In this document: positions 34,472 to 42,325 of the stretch, piece after piece
Layout: the number at the start of each line of letters is the position of its first letter
Position numbering within the stretch: position 1 is the first letter of the stretch
Translations under genes and position numbers: made by a program
The notes under the pieces: generated by a model
Told to the model about the DNA's origin: nothing
The model's input: only the letters and a program-made list of their open reading frames with translations
The model's database searches: none
Origin: Alkalihalobacillus pseudalcaliphilus
Lineage (GTDB): Bacteria; Bacillota; Bacilli; Bacillales; Bacillaceae_D
Length of the DNA stretch: 50,335 nt
Assembly (NCBI RefSeq): GCF_028610675.1
Contig: NZ_JAQQWS010000019.1
Coordinates: forward strand, 1-50,335
Direction: 5' to 3'

Positions 34472-34511
34472 GAAGGTACACTTGTTCATGTCAATCCAAG
34501 CGTACCTTCTT
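34472..34511 (-). terminator. Stem-loop downstream of proS
   Basis: AGAAGGTACACTTG (34472-34485) pairs with CAAGCGTACCTTCT (34498-34511) with one mismatch and a 12-nt loop. It is placed about 45 bp after the proS stop codon on the reverse strand. No T-run follows, so termination is uncertain. Confidence 0.45.
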
Positions 34512-34554
34512 CGATAGAGCAGAAATTATTTCCAAAAAGGTGAAAGCTCACTCT

Positions 34555-35991
34555 TTAATAAGCACGAGCAAACCAAACTGTATGTTTTGATTCCCCGCCG
34601 CAATGTAGGCAGGTCTTCTTCACTGTTGGTGGGTGAAAGGGAATATTTCTTGTCGTGAACTTTGTCTTTTCTTTTACTTGTTCTTCACATGAATTGTCTC
34701 CACACCATCCTGCTAGAATCCATCCCGGAATAGCCTCGTCTATTTCAGACTCTTGAAGATGTTGTGTAAGCTCCTCCAACGTGTTGATATGTGTATGTGA
34801 ATGGTTCGCACGAAAACGTTTTGCTTTTTCAAAAAGACGATGTTGCATGACCTCAAGCTCTTGAATTACGTTTTGTGCGACCCCCTCTAAGGAGACAGGT
34901 TTTTTCTCGGTTTCATCACGGAATTTAAGGATAGCTTCTTGATTTTCTAAATCACGCGGTCCAAGCTCAATTCGGATAGGTACACCCTTCAACTCCCACT
35001 CGTTAAATTTATAACCAGGGGATTGATTAGAATCATCTAATCGTACTCGAATACCCTTCGCTTTCAATTCTGCATATACCTCTTCTAATTTTTCTATAAT
35101 TGCAGGATTCTTCTTCCAAGGTCCAACTGGAATGAGCACGACTTGGGTCGGAGCGATTTTCGGTGGTAAAACTAACCCTTGCTCATCACCATGAACCATA
35201 ATAACCGAACCAATTAAACGCGTTGAAGTTCCCCATGATGTCGTATGCACATACGTATGTTTGTTTTCTTTATTTAGATATTTAATATCAAAAGCTTCTG
35301 CGAATTTAGTGCCTAGATAGTGAGAGGTTCCTGCTTGCACCGCTTTTCCATCCTTCATCATAGCTTCTATGGAATAGGTGTGAACAGCACCGGCAAAACG
35401 TTCTAACGGTGTTTTTTGTCCATCATAAACAGGAATAGCCAATAATCCTTCCACCACTTCTTTATAAATCGTCAGCATTTGCATCGTTTCCGTTCGAGCT
35501 CCCTCTTCATCATCATGAGCCGTATGGCCTTCTTGCCATAAAAACTCGGATGTCCGAATGAAAGGCAATGTTTTCTTTTCCCAACGAAACACATTCGCCC
35601 ATTGATTAATAAGAACAGGTAAGTCTCGGTAGCTTTTGATCCAATTAGAATACAGATGGCCAATCATCGTTTCTGAGGTTGGACGTAATGCTAGCCGCTC
35701 CTCCAATGATTCACCGGCCGCTTCCGTCACCCACGGTAATTCAGGAGAGAACCCCTCAATATGGTCCTTTTCCTTTTGAAAAAATGACTCGGGGATGAGC
35801 ATCGGAAAATACGCATTGCGATGTCCCGTCTCTTTAAATCGCTTGTCCATTTCAGTTTGGATATGCTCCCAAATTTCATAACCATCTGGCTTAAAAGCGA
35901 TACAACCTCGAACAGGCGTGTAATCCATTAGATCAGCCTTTTGGATCGTCTCAATATACCATTTTGAAAAATCATTGGAATTGCTTGACAT
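34555..35991 (-). CDS. proS: Prolyl-tRNA synthetase, archaeal/eukaryal type (ProRS type 3)
   Basis: The protein has 478 residues, short compared with the about 565-residue bacterial ProRS that has an editing insertion. Class II motifs: motif 2 in FRWEKKTLPFIRTSEFLWQE and motif 3 region GSVIMVHGDEQGLVLPPKIA. The anticodon-binding domain is followed by the type-3 zinc-binding tail CGDNSCEEQVKEKTK...CLHCGGESKHTVWFARAY, ending in Tyr. It charges tRNA-Pro. The transcript begins beyond a T-box leader at 36332-36580, so expression responds to uncharged tRNA-Pro, but a repeat copy separates the T-box from the gene. A piece of this gene recurs in the 41.9-kb remnant. Confidence 0.9.
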   Translation of the reverse strand: MSSNSNDFSKWYIETIQKADLMDYTPVRGCIAFKPDGYEIWEHIQTEMDKRFKETGHRNAYFPMLIPESFFQKEKDHIEGFSPELPWVTEAAGESLEERLALRPTSETMIGHLYSNWIKSYRDLPVLINQWANVFRWEKKTLPFIRTSEFLWQEGHTAHDDEEGARTETMQMLTIYKEVVEGLLAIPVYDGQKTPLERFAGAVHTYSIEAMMKDGKAVQAGTSHYLGTKFAEAFDIKYLNKENKHTYVHTTSWGTSTRLIGSVIMVHGDEQGLVLPPKIAPTQVVLIPVGPWKKNPAIIEKLEEVYAELKAKGIRVRLDDSNQSPGYKFNEWELKGVPIRIELGPRDLENQEAILKFRDETEKKPVSLEGVAQNVIQELEVMQHRLFEKAKRFRANHSHTHINTLEELTQHLQESEIDEAIPGWILAGWCGDNSCEEQVKEKTKFTTRNIPFHPPTVKKTCLHCGGESKHTVWFARAY

Positions 35992-36014
35992 AACTTTCCC
36001 TCCCGAAAAATTAG

Positions 36015-36330
36015 TAAAAATACAAAATCCACATGGCGAAAAGATTCACTTCGCCAACAACAACCATGAAAGTACGGTTTAGTTCTTTAATAGTGGCTTT
36101 TCATTCATTTGATTTCGTTCTTTCTAAATTAATGAATGTTGTAAGAATGTTTTTGAACTTGAGAATTAGTAGTAACCCAGCGGACGAAAATATGCGGAGA
36201 CTCCCGCGGGACGTAGTGGCAGAGCTGAGATCCAGCGGCGTAGCCGATTAGCTCAGCGCCACCCCGCAGGACGCGGAGCATAATTTTTGGTAGCGTCGAG
36301 TAGAACTCCACATTCCAGCATTAGTACACT
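36015..36330 (-). repeat. Dispersed repeat R1, copy D (reverse, with 94-bp GC-rich module), inside the proS leader
   Basis: The reverse complement matches copy B 13900-14110: GTAACCCAGCGGA, GGTAGCGTCGAGTAGAACTC and the ATGGCGAAAAGATTCACTTC end. A GC-rich block (36185-36278, with ACTCCCGCGGGACGTAGTGG and CTGAGATCCAGCGGCGTAGC) interrupts the homology and is flanked by GCGGA on both sides. It lies between the T-box terminator and the proS start codon, about 340 nt of extra leader. A 60-codon frame through it is not a gene. Confidence 0.8.
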
Positions 36331-36331
36331 T

Positions 36332-36580
36332 CATAAAAAAAGCGTAAAAACATCCAATTAAGGACGTCTTTACGCGAATAGACGTGGTACCACCTTCGTT
36401 CAACTTAATCAAGCTGATTAAGTCCTCAAGCGTTAATAACGAAACGACTCGGTTAGCCTTTTGGCTAACATCTCCGTGGTAGGCTTCAACAAGAAGTGGT
36501 GATATAGCTCTCAGCCTTGGCTATATTTTCTGTTTCACAATTCTCATTTACTTGATCACATCTTCGATTTTAATTTTTAT
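36332..36580 (-). promoter_or_regulatory. T-box riboswitch leader of proS
   Basis: Read on the reverse strand, it contains the T-box AAGGTGGTACCACG (36397-36384) and the terminator GCGTAAAGACGTCC...GGATGTTTTTACGC followed by seven Ts (to about 36333). Upstream stems include GTTAGCCAAAAGGCTAAC. A CCT proline codon followed by A at 36483-36480 is a candidate specifier, in keeping with the downstream gene; the exact specifier loop needs folding. Uncharged tRNA-Pro would stabilise the antiterminator and allow read-through to proS. Confidence 0.85.
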
Positions 36581-36581
36581 C

Positions 36582-36610
36582 ACTATATCAGTTTCTTTTA
36601 CTTTTTTCAA
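36582..36610 (-). promoter_or_regulatory. Sigma-A promoter of the proS T-box transcript
   Basis: On the reverse strand TTGAAA (36610-36605), a 17-nt spacer and TATAGT (36587-36582). The expected start is just before the T-box leader. Confidence 0.65.
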
Positions 36611-36796
36611 TAATGAAAATACTATTCCAAGTATAACCTGATACCAAAAAAATAATCACTATCCTGCACGACCATTACTCATAACCCTTCATTCTTTTAA
36701 TTTTATCATAGTAGGGCTATAATAATTTTTATTATTACATTGAATGAAATCATAACTACTTTCAGACTTTCTGTATGTAACCATTGGGGGTATTCC

Positions 36797-37717
36797 ATGA
36801 CCAAAAAGCAACGTTATGCTAACTTAGATCAAATAGACAACACGAAATCCTTTCAAGATTTTCGTCGTTGGCAAAAGGAACGCAGAAGTAAGAAAAAAGA
36901 TCTTAGCACTCACATTGAGCAATCTCCGTATAAAGAAAGTTTGCGTCTAAAGGAGAACCGTTCCGCTCCTTCCATCACATGGATCGGACATTCCACCTTT
37001 TTGATTCAGCTAAATGGCTTAAATCTATTAACCGACCCCGTTTGGGCTCATCGTATGGGCTTTCAAAAACGGCTGACAGAACCAGGCATGCCGCTCTCGG
37101 ATTTACCTGAAATCGATATCGTCTTAATTTCACATGGACATTATGACCATCTCGATTTCCCTACCATTAAGAAGCTAAAAGGAAATCCGACCTTTTATGT
37201 CCCGATTGGATTAGGTCGTGCATTTAAAAAGCGCGGCTATCAAAAGGTCATTGAAGCTAATTGGTATGATTCATTGGAACAGGGAAATCTGAAGCTTTCT
37301 TTTGTACCAGCTCAGCATTGGACGAAGCGTTCACTGACCGATACAAATAGCTCTCACTGGGGTGGCTGGATGATTGAAAACAAACAGCAATCTATTTATT
37401 TTGTCGGTGATACCGGTTACTTTCGGGGCTTTCAAGATATTGCTGAGAAATTTAAGATCGATATCGTCTTAATGCCGATAGGAGCTTATGAGCCTGAATG
37501 GTTTATGAAAGACAGCCACATTAACCCCGAAGATGCCGTGAAAGCTTTTCTTGAATTAAATGGAGCGACCTTCATCCCGATGCATTACGGCACGTACCGT
37601 TTGGCAGATGATACCGGACCTGAGGCTCTTGCAAGGCTTGAGGCTGAATGGAAAAAAAGAGAGTTACCTTCATCCCATCTAAAAAAGATGCTGATTGGTG
37701 AAAGTTATTGGCTTTGA
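36797..37717 (+). CDS. MBL-fold metallohydrolase, NAPE-PLD/UlaG-like
   Basis: The protein has 306 residues. Features in order: ITWIGHSTFLIQLNGLNLLTDP at the start of the MBL fold, the metal motif SHGHYDHLD (HxHxDH), FVPAQHW, GDTGYF (metal-bridging Asp) and MPIGAYEPEWFM, then HMHYGTY-type PMHYGTYRLADDT with the last histidine. These match the NAPE-PLD-like branch of bacterial MBL phosphodiesterases. GGGGG is 6 nt before ATG 36797; an earlier in-frame start at 36740 has no ribosome site. The C-terminal third is duplicated, in broken form, at 41978-42295. The substrate is unknown. Confidence 0.85.
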   Translation: MTKKQRYANLDQIDNTKSFQDFRRWQKERRSKKKDLSTHIEQSPYKESLRLKENRSAPSITWIGHSTFLIQLNGLNLLTDPVWAHRMGFQKRLTEPGMPLSDLPEIDIVLISHGHYDHLDFPTIKKLKGNPTFYVPIGLGRAFKKRGYQKVIEANWYDSLEQGNLKLSFVPAQHWTKRSLTDTNSSHWGGWMIENKQQSIYFVGDTGYFRGFQDIAEKFKIDIVLMPIGAYEPEWFMKDSHINPEDAVKAFLELNGATFIPMHYGTYRLADDTGPEALARLEAEWKKRELPSSHLKKMLIGESYWL

Positions 37718-37751
37718 ATATCCCTTGGAAAGTACAGAGTGCTGACTTTCT

Positions 37752-38073
37752 TTATTCGGATTTTTGCCTTTTCCGCAAAATCTTCTCCATTGCTTTACCT
37801 TTCGCTAACTCATCAATGAGTTTGTCCATGTAGCGTATCTCCTTCATGAGAGGCTCTTCTATTTCTTCAATTCGTACACCACAAATCACACCTTTAATTA
37901 GTCACGGGAAGGGTTAGGTGAGGAGCATTAGCAAAAAAACTTTCAAAGTTTGTCTTTTTTTCAATAATGCTCTTCTAGCTCTACCTGGTTAAGGCCCGTT
38001 AACCAACGAATAATTTCATCGACTTCTTTCTCTGCCTTCGTCACATAATGCGGATACACACTGGCAAAACTCA
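37752..38073 (-). pseudogene. Decayed DUF2200 gene (left copy)
   Basis: It aligns with the intact gene at 42326-42676 across its whole length. It keeps MSFASVYPHYVTKAEK, EVDEIIRWLTGL and KELMRYMDKLIDELAKGK-like blocks. It has lost about seven codons after TKAEK, is frameshifted near 37965 and 37900, and a stop interrupts it. It lies directly after the intact MBL gene, convergent, exactly as the right-hand copy lies after the broken MBL remnant. Confidence 0.9.
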
Positions 38074-38164
38074 TCGATGATCAGTCAGTGGGCACAGATA
38101 AGAAAATCGCTCTCAGTTAATAATAAGAACCGTTAAATAACAGAGCTATTAAAGGTAAGTAATT

Positions 38165-38938
38165 CTAATCAAGCTTCTTAGTGAGAAAATCATCAATAAT
38201 ACTATTTAGCTTCAAGGCTGCCTTCGTTGGAATTTGATGTTTTTCCTTTTCTAAAAACATCAATTTATTATTAACCAGTTTTTTATGTAGAATATTAGCA
38301 TATCGGTGAAAAAATTTATCCTTTGCCCCATAGACTAACAAAACAGCTAAATCAATTTTGTGAAGTCGACTCGTACAATTATATTCAAGGCTATACTGGT
38401 AATACTGTTGTATATTCTTTTCATTTCCAAGGATAGACTCTTTATGAAGCCTTTTATACGTCTCTTGTTTATCAGAATTTCCCCATGTAATAGCCATTGA
38501 CAATAAAGGAAATGCTTTTACTTCTATCAGCTTAATGGCTAAAGAAATCCTTTGCTTTAAATAGAAATCCTTCACTTCAGACATACCACTAATTACAATA
38601 CCGCCAAGTGCTCGATTCGCATTAGTCAACAAATATTCCAATACAATCGTTCCTCCCGTTGAATATCCACAAATAAAGGCTTTATCTATCCTTAAATGAT
38701 CCAAAAGTGATAGAATATCTCCAACAATTAATGGGTATGTAATAGATTCTTTTGAATACGCACTTCTACCGTGTCCTCTAATATCAAATGTGATCACTTT
38801 ATAATTGAAGGACAATTCATTGATTTGATAATCAAAATTAGCACTAGCAAGTAATGGTGGGTGGATAAAAACAAGCGGAATCCCCTCCCCCTTAACTGAA
38901 TAATACAATCTTGAACCATTTACATCTAAAAAAGCCAT
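38165..38938 (-). CDS. Alpha/beta-fold hydrolase
   Basis: The protein has 257 residues. The oxyanion/HG region is VFIHPPLLASANFDY, followed by FDIRGHGRSAY, the nucleophile elbow GYSTGG (Ser about 94), the acid in VYGAKDKFF and the late histidine in EKEKHQIPTKAAL. It is an esterase or a lactonase/peroxidase-type enzyme; the substrate is not evident. AAAGGTGA upstream supports ATG 38938. It sits between the left duplicated block and the insertion element. Confidence 0.85.
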   Translation of the reverse strand: MAFLDVNGSRLYYSVKGEGIPLVFIHPPLLASANFDYQINELSFNYKVITFDIRGHGRSAYSKESITYPLIVGDILSLLDHLRIDKAFICGYSTGGTIVLEYLLTNANRALGGIVISGMSEVKDFYLKQRISLAIKLIEVKAFPLLSMAITWGNSDKQETYKRLHKESILGNEKNIQQYYQYSLEYNCTSRLHKIDLAVLLVYGAKDKFFHRYANILHKKLVNNKLMFLEKEKHQIPTKAALKLNSIIDDFLTKKLD

Positions 38939-39077
38939 CCTACTAATCACCTTTAATAAATGGTTCTATAATATTTGTTGGGGTTAATGAAAAATTTGAG
39001 CACGAGAAAACACGTACCCATAAAGATCTACTATACTTGAGTTGTTGAGAAACAAGATGTAGGAGGTACGTGTTTAT

Positions 39078-40296
39078 ATGAATTCTAACATGGAAATGCC
39101 GGGTTTAAAAGAGAATGTCATTGTGAAAGCGATGGAAGAAAAAGGTGGGCAGGTTCATCTACATATTGAGATGGAACGAGCTGTACAAATATGCCCATGT
39201 TGCCAAGCACGAACATCAAAGGTGCATGACTACCGCATGAGAAATTAAGCACTTAAAGCTATTTGAGCGCTTTACGATTCTTTTTTACCGTCACCGTCGT
39301 TACGTTTGTACAGCGTGTGGAAAGAGATTTTCTGAAGAGACGCCTGTTGTGGAGCGATATCAACGAGTATCGGTTGAATGGGAACAAGCTGTGCGAGTGA
39401 AAAGTATAAAAGCCGCGACTTTTAAAGAAACAGGAGAAGTATTGGGTACTTCTTCTACGACGGTGATGCGTCGTTTTGATCGGTTGGCGAAGTCGGAAAT
39501 AAAGCCAATTGAGCGTTTACCTAAGGTTATCGCAATGGATGAATATAAAGGTGATACTCGAGAGGGAAAATTTCAACTCATCATCGCTGACGGAGAAACG
39601 AGAGAGCCTCTTGAAATCTTACCGAATCGTAGTAAAAAGACAGTGAAGCGGTATTTACAAAAGCATGGTCAAGATGTAGAGATCGTCATTATGGACATGA
39701 GCCCAACCTTTAAGGCAGCTGTTCAGCAAGCATTAGATCAGCCGTTGATCGTAGCAGACCGGTTTCATTTCACTAGATATGTGAATTGGGCCGTTGATAA
39801 AGTGAGAAGACGCGAACAGCAGCAGTTCACAGAATATGACCGTAAAAAGTGTAAAAGAATGCGGCATGTCATGCATAAAGCCCATGAAACATTAACAGAG
39901 CAGGAAAGTTGGTATTTAAACCGGTACCTGAACTTATCAGCGGATTTAAGAAACGTATATGAATTAAAAGAGAGCTATCAGAGATGGTTTAAAAACGCCA
40001 AAAAAATAGGGTCATCGAATATCAGGCAAGTGAAAGTGGAACTGGATTCTTTTTATCGTCAGGTAGAAGAAATAGGTATTCCTGAAATGAAACGCACGAA
40101 AAAGACATTCGAGAACTGGGAAACGGAAATACTAAATAGCTTTGTCTTTAACTATTCCAATGGCTTTCTCGAAGGCATTAATAACCTAACAAAGGTAATG
40201 AAACGAAATGCGTTTGGGTATCAACGGTTTGATCGCTTTAGAGCCAGAATTTTATTAAGACATCAATATAAAAAAATCGGAAAGCACGTTGGATAA
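39078..40296 (+). pseudogene. ISL3-type transposase, frameshifted
   Basis: From ATG 39078 (AGGAGG upstream) the N-terminal zinc ribbon CPCCQARTSKVHDYR is read, then TAA at 39246-39248 stops it. One base later in frame the rest continues without interruption: IKHLKLFERFTILFYRHRRY, VCTACGKRFSEETP, then the DDE domain (VIAMDEYKGD, IVIMDMSPTFKAAVQQALDQ, IVADRFHF, and a C-terminal glutamate in NGFLEGINNLTKVMKRNAFG). A single frameshift thus separates the zinc ribbon from the catalytic part; about 406 residues when joined. Confidence 0.9.
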
Positions 40297-40304
40297 GAAA
40301 GTAA

Positions 40305-40340
40305 GAATGTTCCAGGGGGCCATGGCCCCCTGGAACATTC
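40305..40340. repeat. 36-bp perfect palindrome in the IS tail
   Basis: GAATGTTCCAGGGGGCCA and its exact complement follow each other without a loop, centred on CCATGG. It lies 9 nt after the transposase stop. It would fold into a very stable hairpin. It could be a terminator without a T-run or a barrier to read-through out of the element. Confidence 0.9.
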
Positions 40341-40663
40341 CAACAACTCTACTCTTAATATTATGGGTCATCACTTTACCCCAACAATTGACTTAGAGCC
40401 TAATAAATTTATCATTAGTAGTATGCAACTTACGATACAACATAATTCAATGTACGCAACTTCTATTTTGATGTGTACCTCAAAGTTTACGCTCATTGAT
40501 CAGATAATAAATTCCATCTTTATTGTCACTACCTACGTCCCTATTAAATTTAATTAAACGTTCAATTAGTTACCTGCTCAAAGTGCAACCATTGAGCCTT
40601 TAGCAAAAAAAGATCTCAATCACTGATGATGAGTGAACTTATCTTTCCCTAAGAGGCCTTTTG

Positions 40664-40720
40664 TTACGCATAGAGGTCCAACTTATTCACATCATAACCA
40701 AGCCGATCAAAACTGTCATC
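40664..40720 (-). pseudogene. C-terminal remnant of a second DinB gene
   Basis: The reverse strand reads FDRLGYDVNKLDLYA then stop. The intact DinB at 31583 ends FNYLKQLGYEVNMFDLYV then stop, and the nucleotides also match over about 45 bp. Only the last 15-20 codons remain, immediately downstream of another gene's stop. The 40373-40660 stretch has no gene I can support. Confidence 0.6.
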
Positions 40721-40732
40721 TTGACTACGTGC

Positions 40733-41191
40733 TCATTTCTCCAAATAATCAATCAGCTTATCTAAATCTTTTGCACAAGCTTTTTTAAAATTCCCTGCCA
40801 ACATTTTACCGAAAAATCTAGCTAATCCAGTAAGTCCATTAATCTCCCCTTCCAAGACGATCCCTGTATATGTAGGATCATCAAACGAACGAAGCGTGTA
40901 GGTAAAAATAAATAACCCTTTACCTGTTGTTCCTTTTGTACCATCACAACGAAGCATGATTTTACTCGGTTCATTTAATTGAACAACCTCAAAATGTTCA
41001 GTAGCCTCTTTTCCAAAAATCTTTCTTGTTTCCTCCCACTGGCTTCCTACAATCATAGCACCCTCATCCAAACGTTGTATTCTCACCAATCCTTGCATCC
41101 AGTCCTTGGCAAGATCAAGGTCCAACAAGCCTTTATAAATATCACGTTTGGCTACCTGAGCTGTTCTTCGCACTTCAAAACGTATACTCAA
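40733..41191 (-). CDS. SRPBCC/polyketide-cyclase-like protein
   Basis: The protein has 152 residues in one START-like domain: FEVRRTAQVAKRDIYKGLLD, GSQWEETRKIFGKEATEHFE, KIMLRCDGTKG and a C-terminal long helix (RFFGKMLAGNFKKACAKDLD, the K-D-L-D-x-L end). It is a lipid- or hydrophobic-ligand-binding fold. It follows the YdeI-like gene by 25 bp on the same strand and is probably co-transcribed. Ligand unknown. Confidence 0.7.
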   Translation of the reverse strand: MSIRFEVRRTAQVAKRDIYKGLLDLDLAKDWMQGLVRIQRLDEGAMIVGSQWEETRKIFGKEATEHFEVVQLNEPSKIMLRCDGTKGTTGKGLFIFTYTLRSFDDPTYTGIVLEGEINGLTGLARFFGKMLAGNFKKACAKDLDKLIDYLEK

Positions 41192-41216
41192 GCTTACCCC
41201 CCCTTACATTCATAAG

Positions 41217-41867
41217 CTACTTCTTTTTTTGACGAAATAAATCCATGGTTTTATATCCTTGAGATAATATATCGACCATTTGTGCTTGGCGCTTCTCACG
41301 CGTTTTTTGTTGTTTAGCTGAAAAGACGTATCGAGCCCAATCCTTTTGATATCCTGGTGTTAGCTGTAGATAGAAGTGAAGTTCATTTGGATAAGCTGCT
41401 AAAACCACTTCTATATCTTTCACCTTATCTTCATAGTCTGCTACACACTGACTGGCAGCAGTGGACTTTTTAGTTTTATATTTCTCTCGCTTTAATCCAA
41501 CTACAGTAAATACATCATCCATACTTACCATCCGTGCAAATTTTATGTCACTGTTTTCTACAAAACCATCTTCGCCAACTTTTAAAGCAGGGAAAATTTC
41601 ATCTCGGTGTACAAAGGTTTCATATCTTTTGTTTCCCTTTTTTGGATACGCAAAAAATAAATAACCCTTTTCAAGTAATGGTTGCTCCCTTATGATATAT
41701 GTTGTATGTTCCACCATCTCTTCTATTGTTTCTACAAAAATAAAAATCGCATCATGCTCTCTAGATATCGTCGTCTTAAACCCATCAAATAAATCATAAT
41801 CATCTGGTTGATGGAGAACAGCGATGTTTGAGTATTTATCTAAATTTAGTTTATTGATAATTGTCAT
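41217..41867 (-). CDS. YdeI/OmdA-family protein with an extra N-terminal domain
   Basis: The protein has about 216 residues. The C-terminus YPNELHFYLQLTPGYQKDWA, RYVFSAKQQKTREKRQAQMV, DILSQGYKTMDLF is the YdeI/OmpD-associated (OmdA) domain. The first 130 residues (NIAVLHQPDDYDLFDGFKTT ... GYLFFAYPKKGNKRY ... VSMDDVFTVVGLKREKYK) look like a DUF3052-type module often found with it. Start ATG 41867/41870 follows GAAAGGA; the open frame to 41915 lacks a ribosome site. Role unknown. Confidence 0.65.
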   Translation of the reverse strand: MTIINKLNLDKYSNIAVLHQPDDYDLFDGFKTTISREHDAIFIFVETIEEMVEHTTYIIREQPLLEKGYLFFAYPKKGNKRYETFVHRDEIFPALKVGEDGFVENSDIKFARMVSMDDVFTVVGLKREKYKTKKSTAASQCVADYEDKVKDIEVVLAAYPNELHFYLQLTPGYQKDWARYVFSAKQQKTREKRQAQMVDILSQGYKTMDLFRQKKK

Positions 41868-41944
41868 CATAATTTTCCTTTCTTTTACCAATAGTACGTA
41901 TAGCATGAATTTCATCGTTTATAGCACAGTTGAGGGAATATGTA

Positions 41945-42295
41945 TTCACCTGGTGCTTCCGTCACCCAAGGCAATTCAGGAGCGATTCACTTTGTCGGTG
42001 AAACAGGTTATTTCCGTGGCTTTCAAGACATCGCAAAGAAATTTAAGATCGATATCGTCTTAATGCCCATTGGTGCTTATGAGCCTAAATGGTTTATGAA
42101 GGACAGTCACATTAACCCCGAAGACGCCGTGAAAGCTTTTTTAGAATTAGAAGGAACAACCTTCATCCCGATGCATTACGGAACCTACCGTTTGGCCGAT
42201 GATACCGGACCAGAAGCACTGGCACGACTCAATACTGAATAGAAAAAGAGTGATTTACCTTCTTCTCAACTAAAAAAGATGTTCATTGGTGAGAC
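41945..42295 (+). pseudogene. Chimeric remnant: proS fragment fused to the 3' part of the MBL gene (right copy)
   Basis: Bases about 41950-41976 (CTTCCGTCACCCAAGGCAAT) match proS at 35721-35748 (its ELPWVTEA codons, in the proS orientation). From about 41978 the sequence is the MBL gene: HFVGETGYFRGFQDIAKKFK, then DIVLMPIGAYEPKWFMKDSH and FIPMHYGTYRLADDTGPEAL. An in-frame TAG at 42241-42243 ends it, and homology continues after the stop (KKSDLPSSQLKKMFIGE). The metal motif HxHxDH is missing. It is therefore dead, and its left edge records a deletion that joined mid-proS to mid-MBL. Confidence 0.85.
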
Positions 42296-42325
42296 TGCTA
42301 AGCCCTTGTACCATATTCATTATTC

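Larger units (their letters stand above)
38980..40374 (+). mobile_element. ISL3-family-like insertion sequence, inactive
   Basis: The element holds one transposase gene and is flanked by matching ends. The left end is TTGTTGGGGTTAATG and the right end, inverted, is TTGTTGGGGTAAAG. Inside each end CCCATAA and GAGTTGTTG recur. I could not find a clear 8-bp target duplication, so exact borders are uncertain by a few bases. Transposase frame and zinc ribbons are of ISL3 type. The frameshift makes it non-autonomous. Confidence 0.75.

Noticed and set aside
36129..36311. 60-codon frame in the proS leader
   Set aside because: It lies wholly inside repeat copy D and its GC-rich module. The same frame is not kept open in other copies.
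39078..40296. Programmed frameshifting in the transposase
   Set aside because: There is no slippery heptamer, ISL3 elements are not known for it, and the first frame ends before the catalytic domain. Simple inactivation is more likely.
40363..40557. 64-codon forward frame after the IS
   Set aside because: No ribosome site, AT-rich composition and no recognisable domain. It starts within the right end of the IS.
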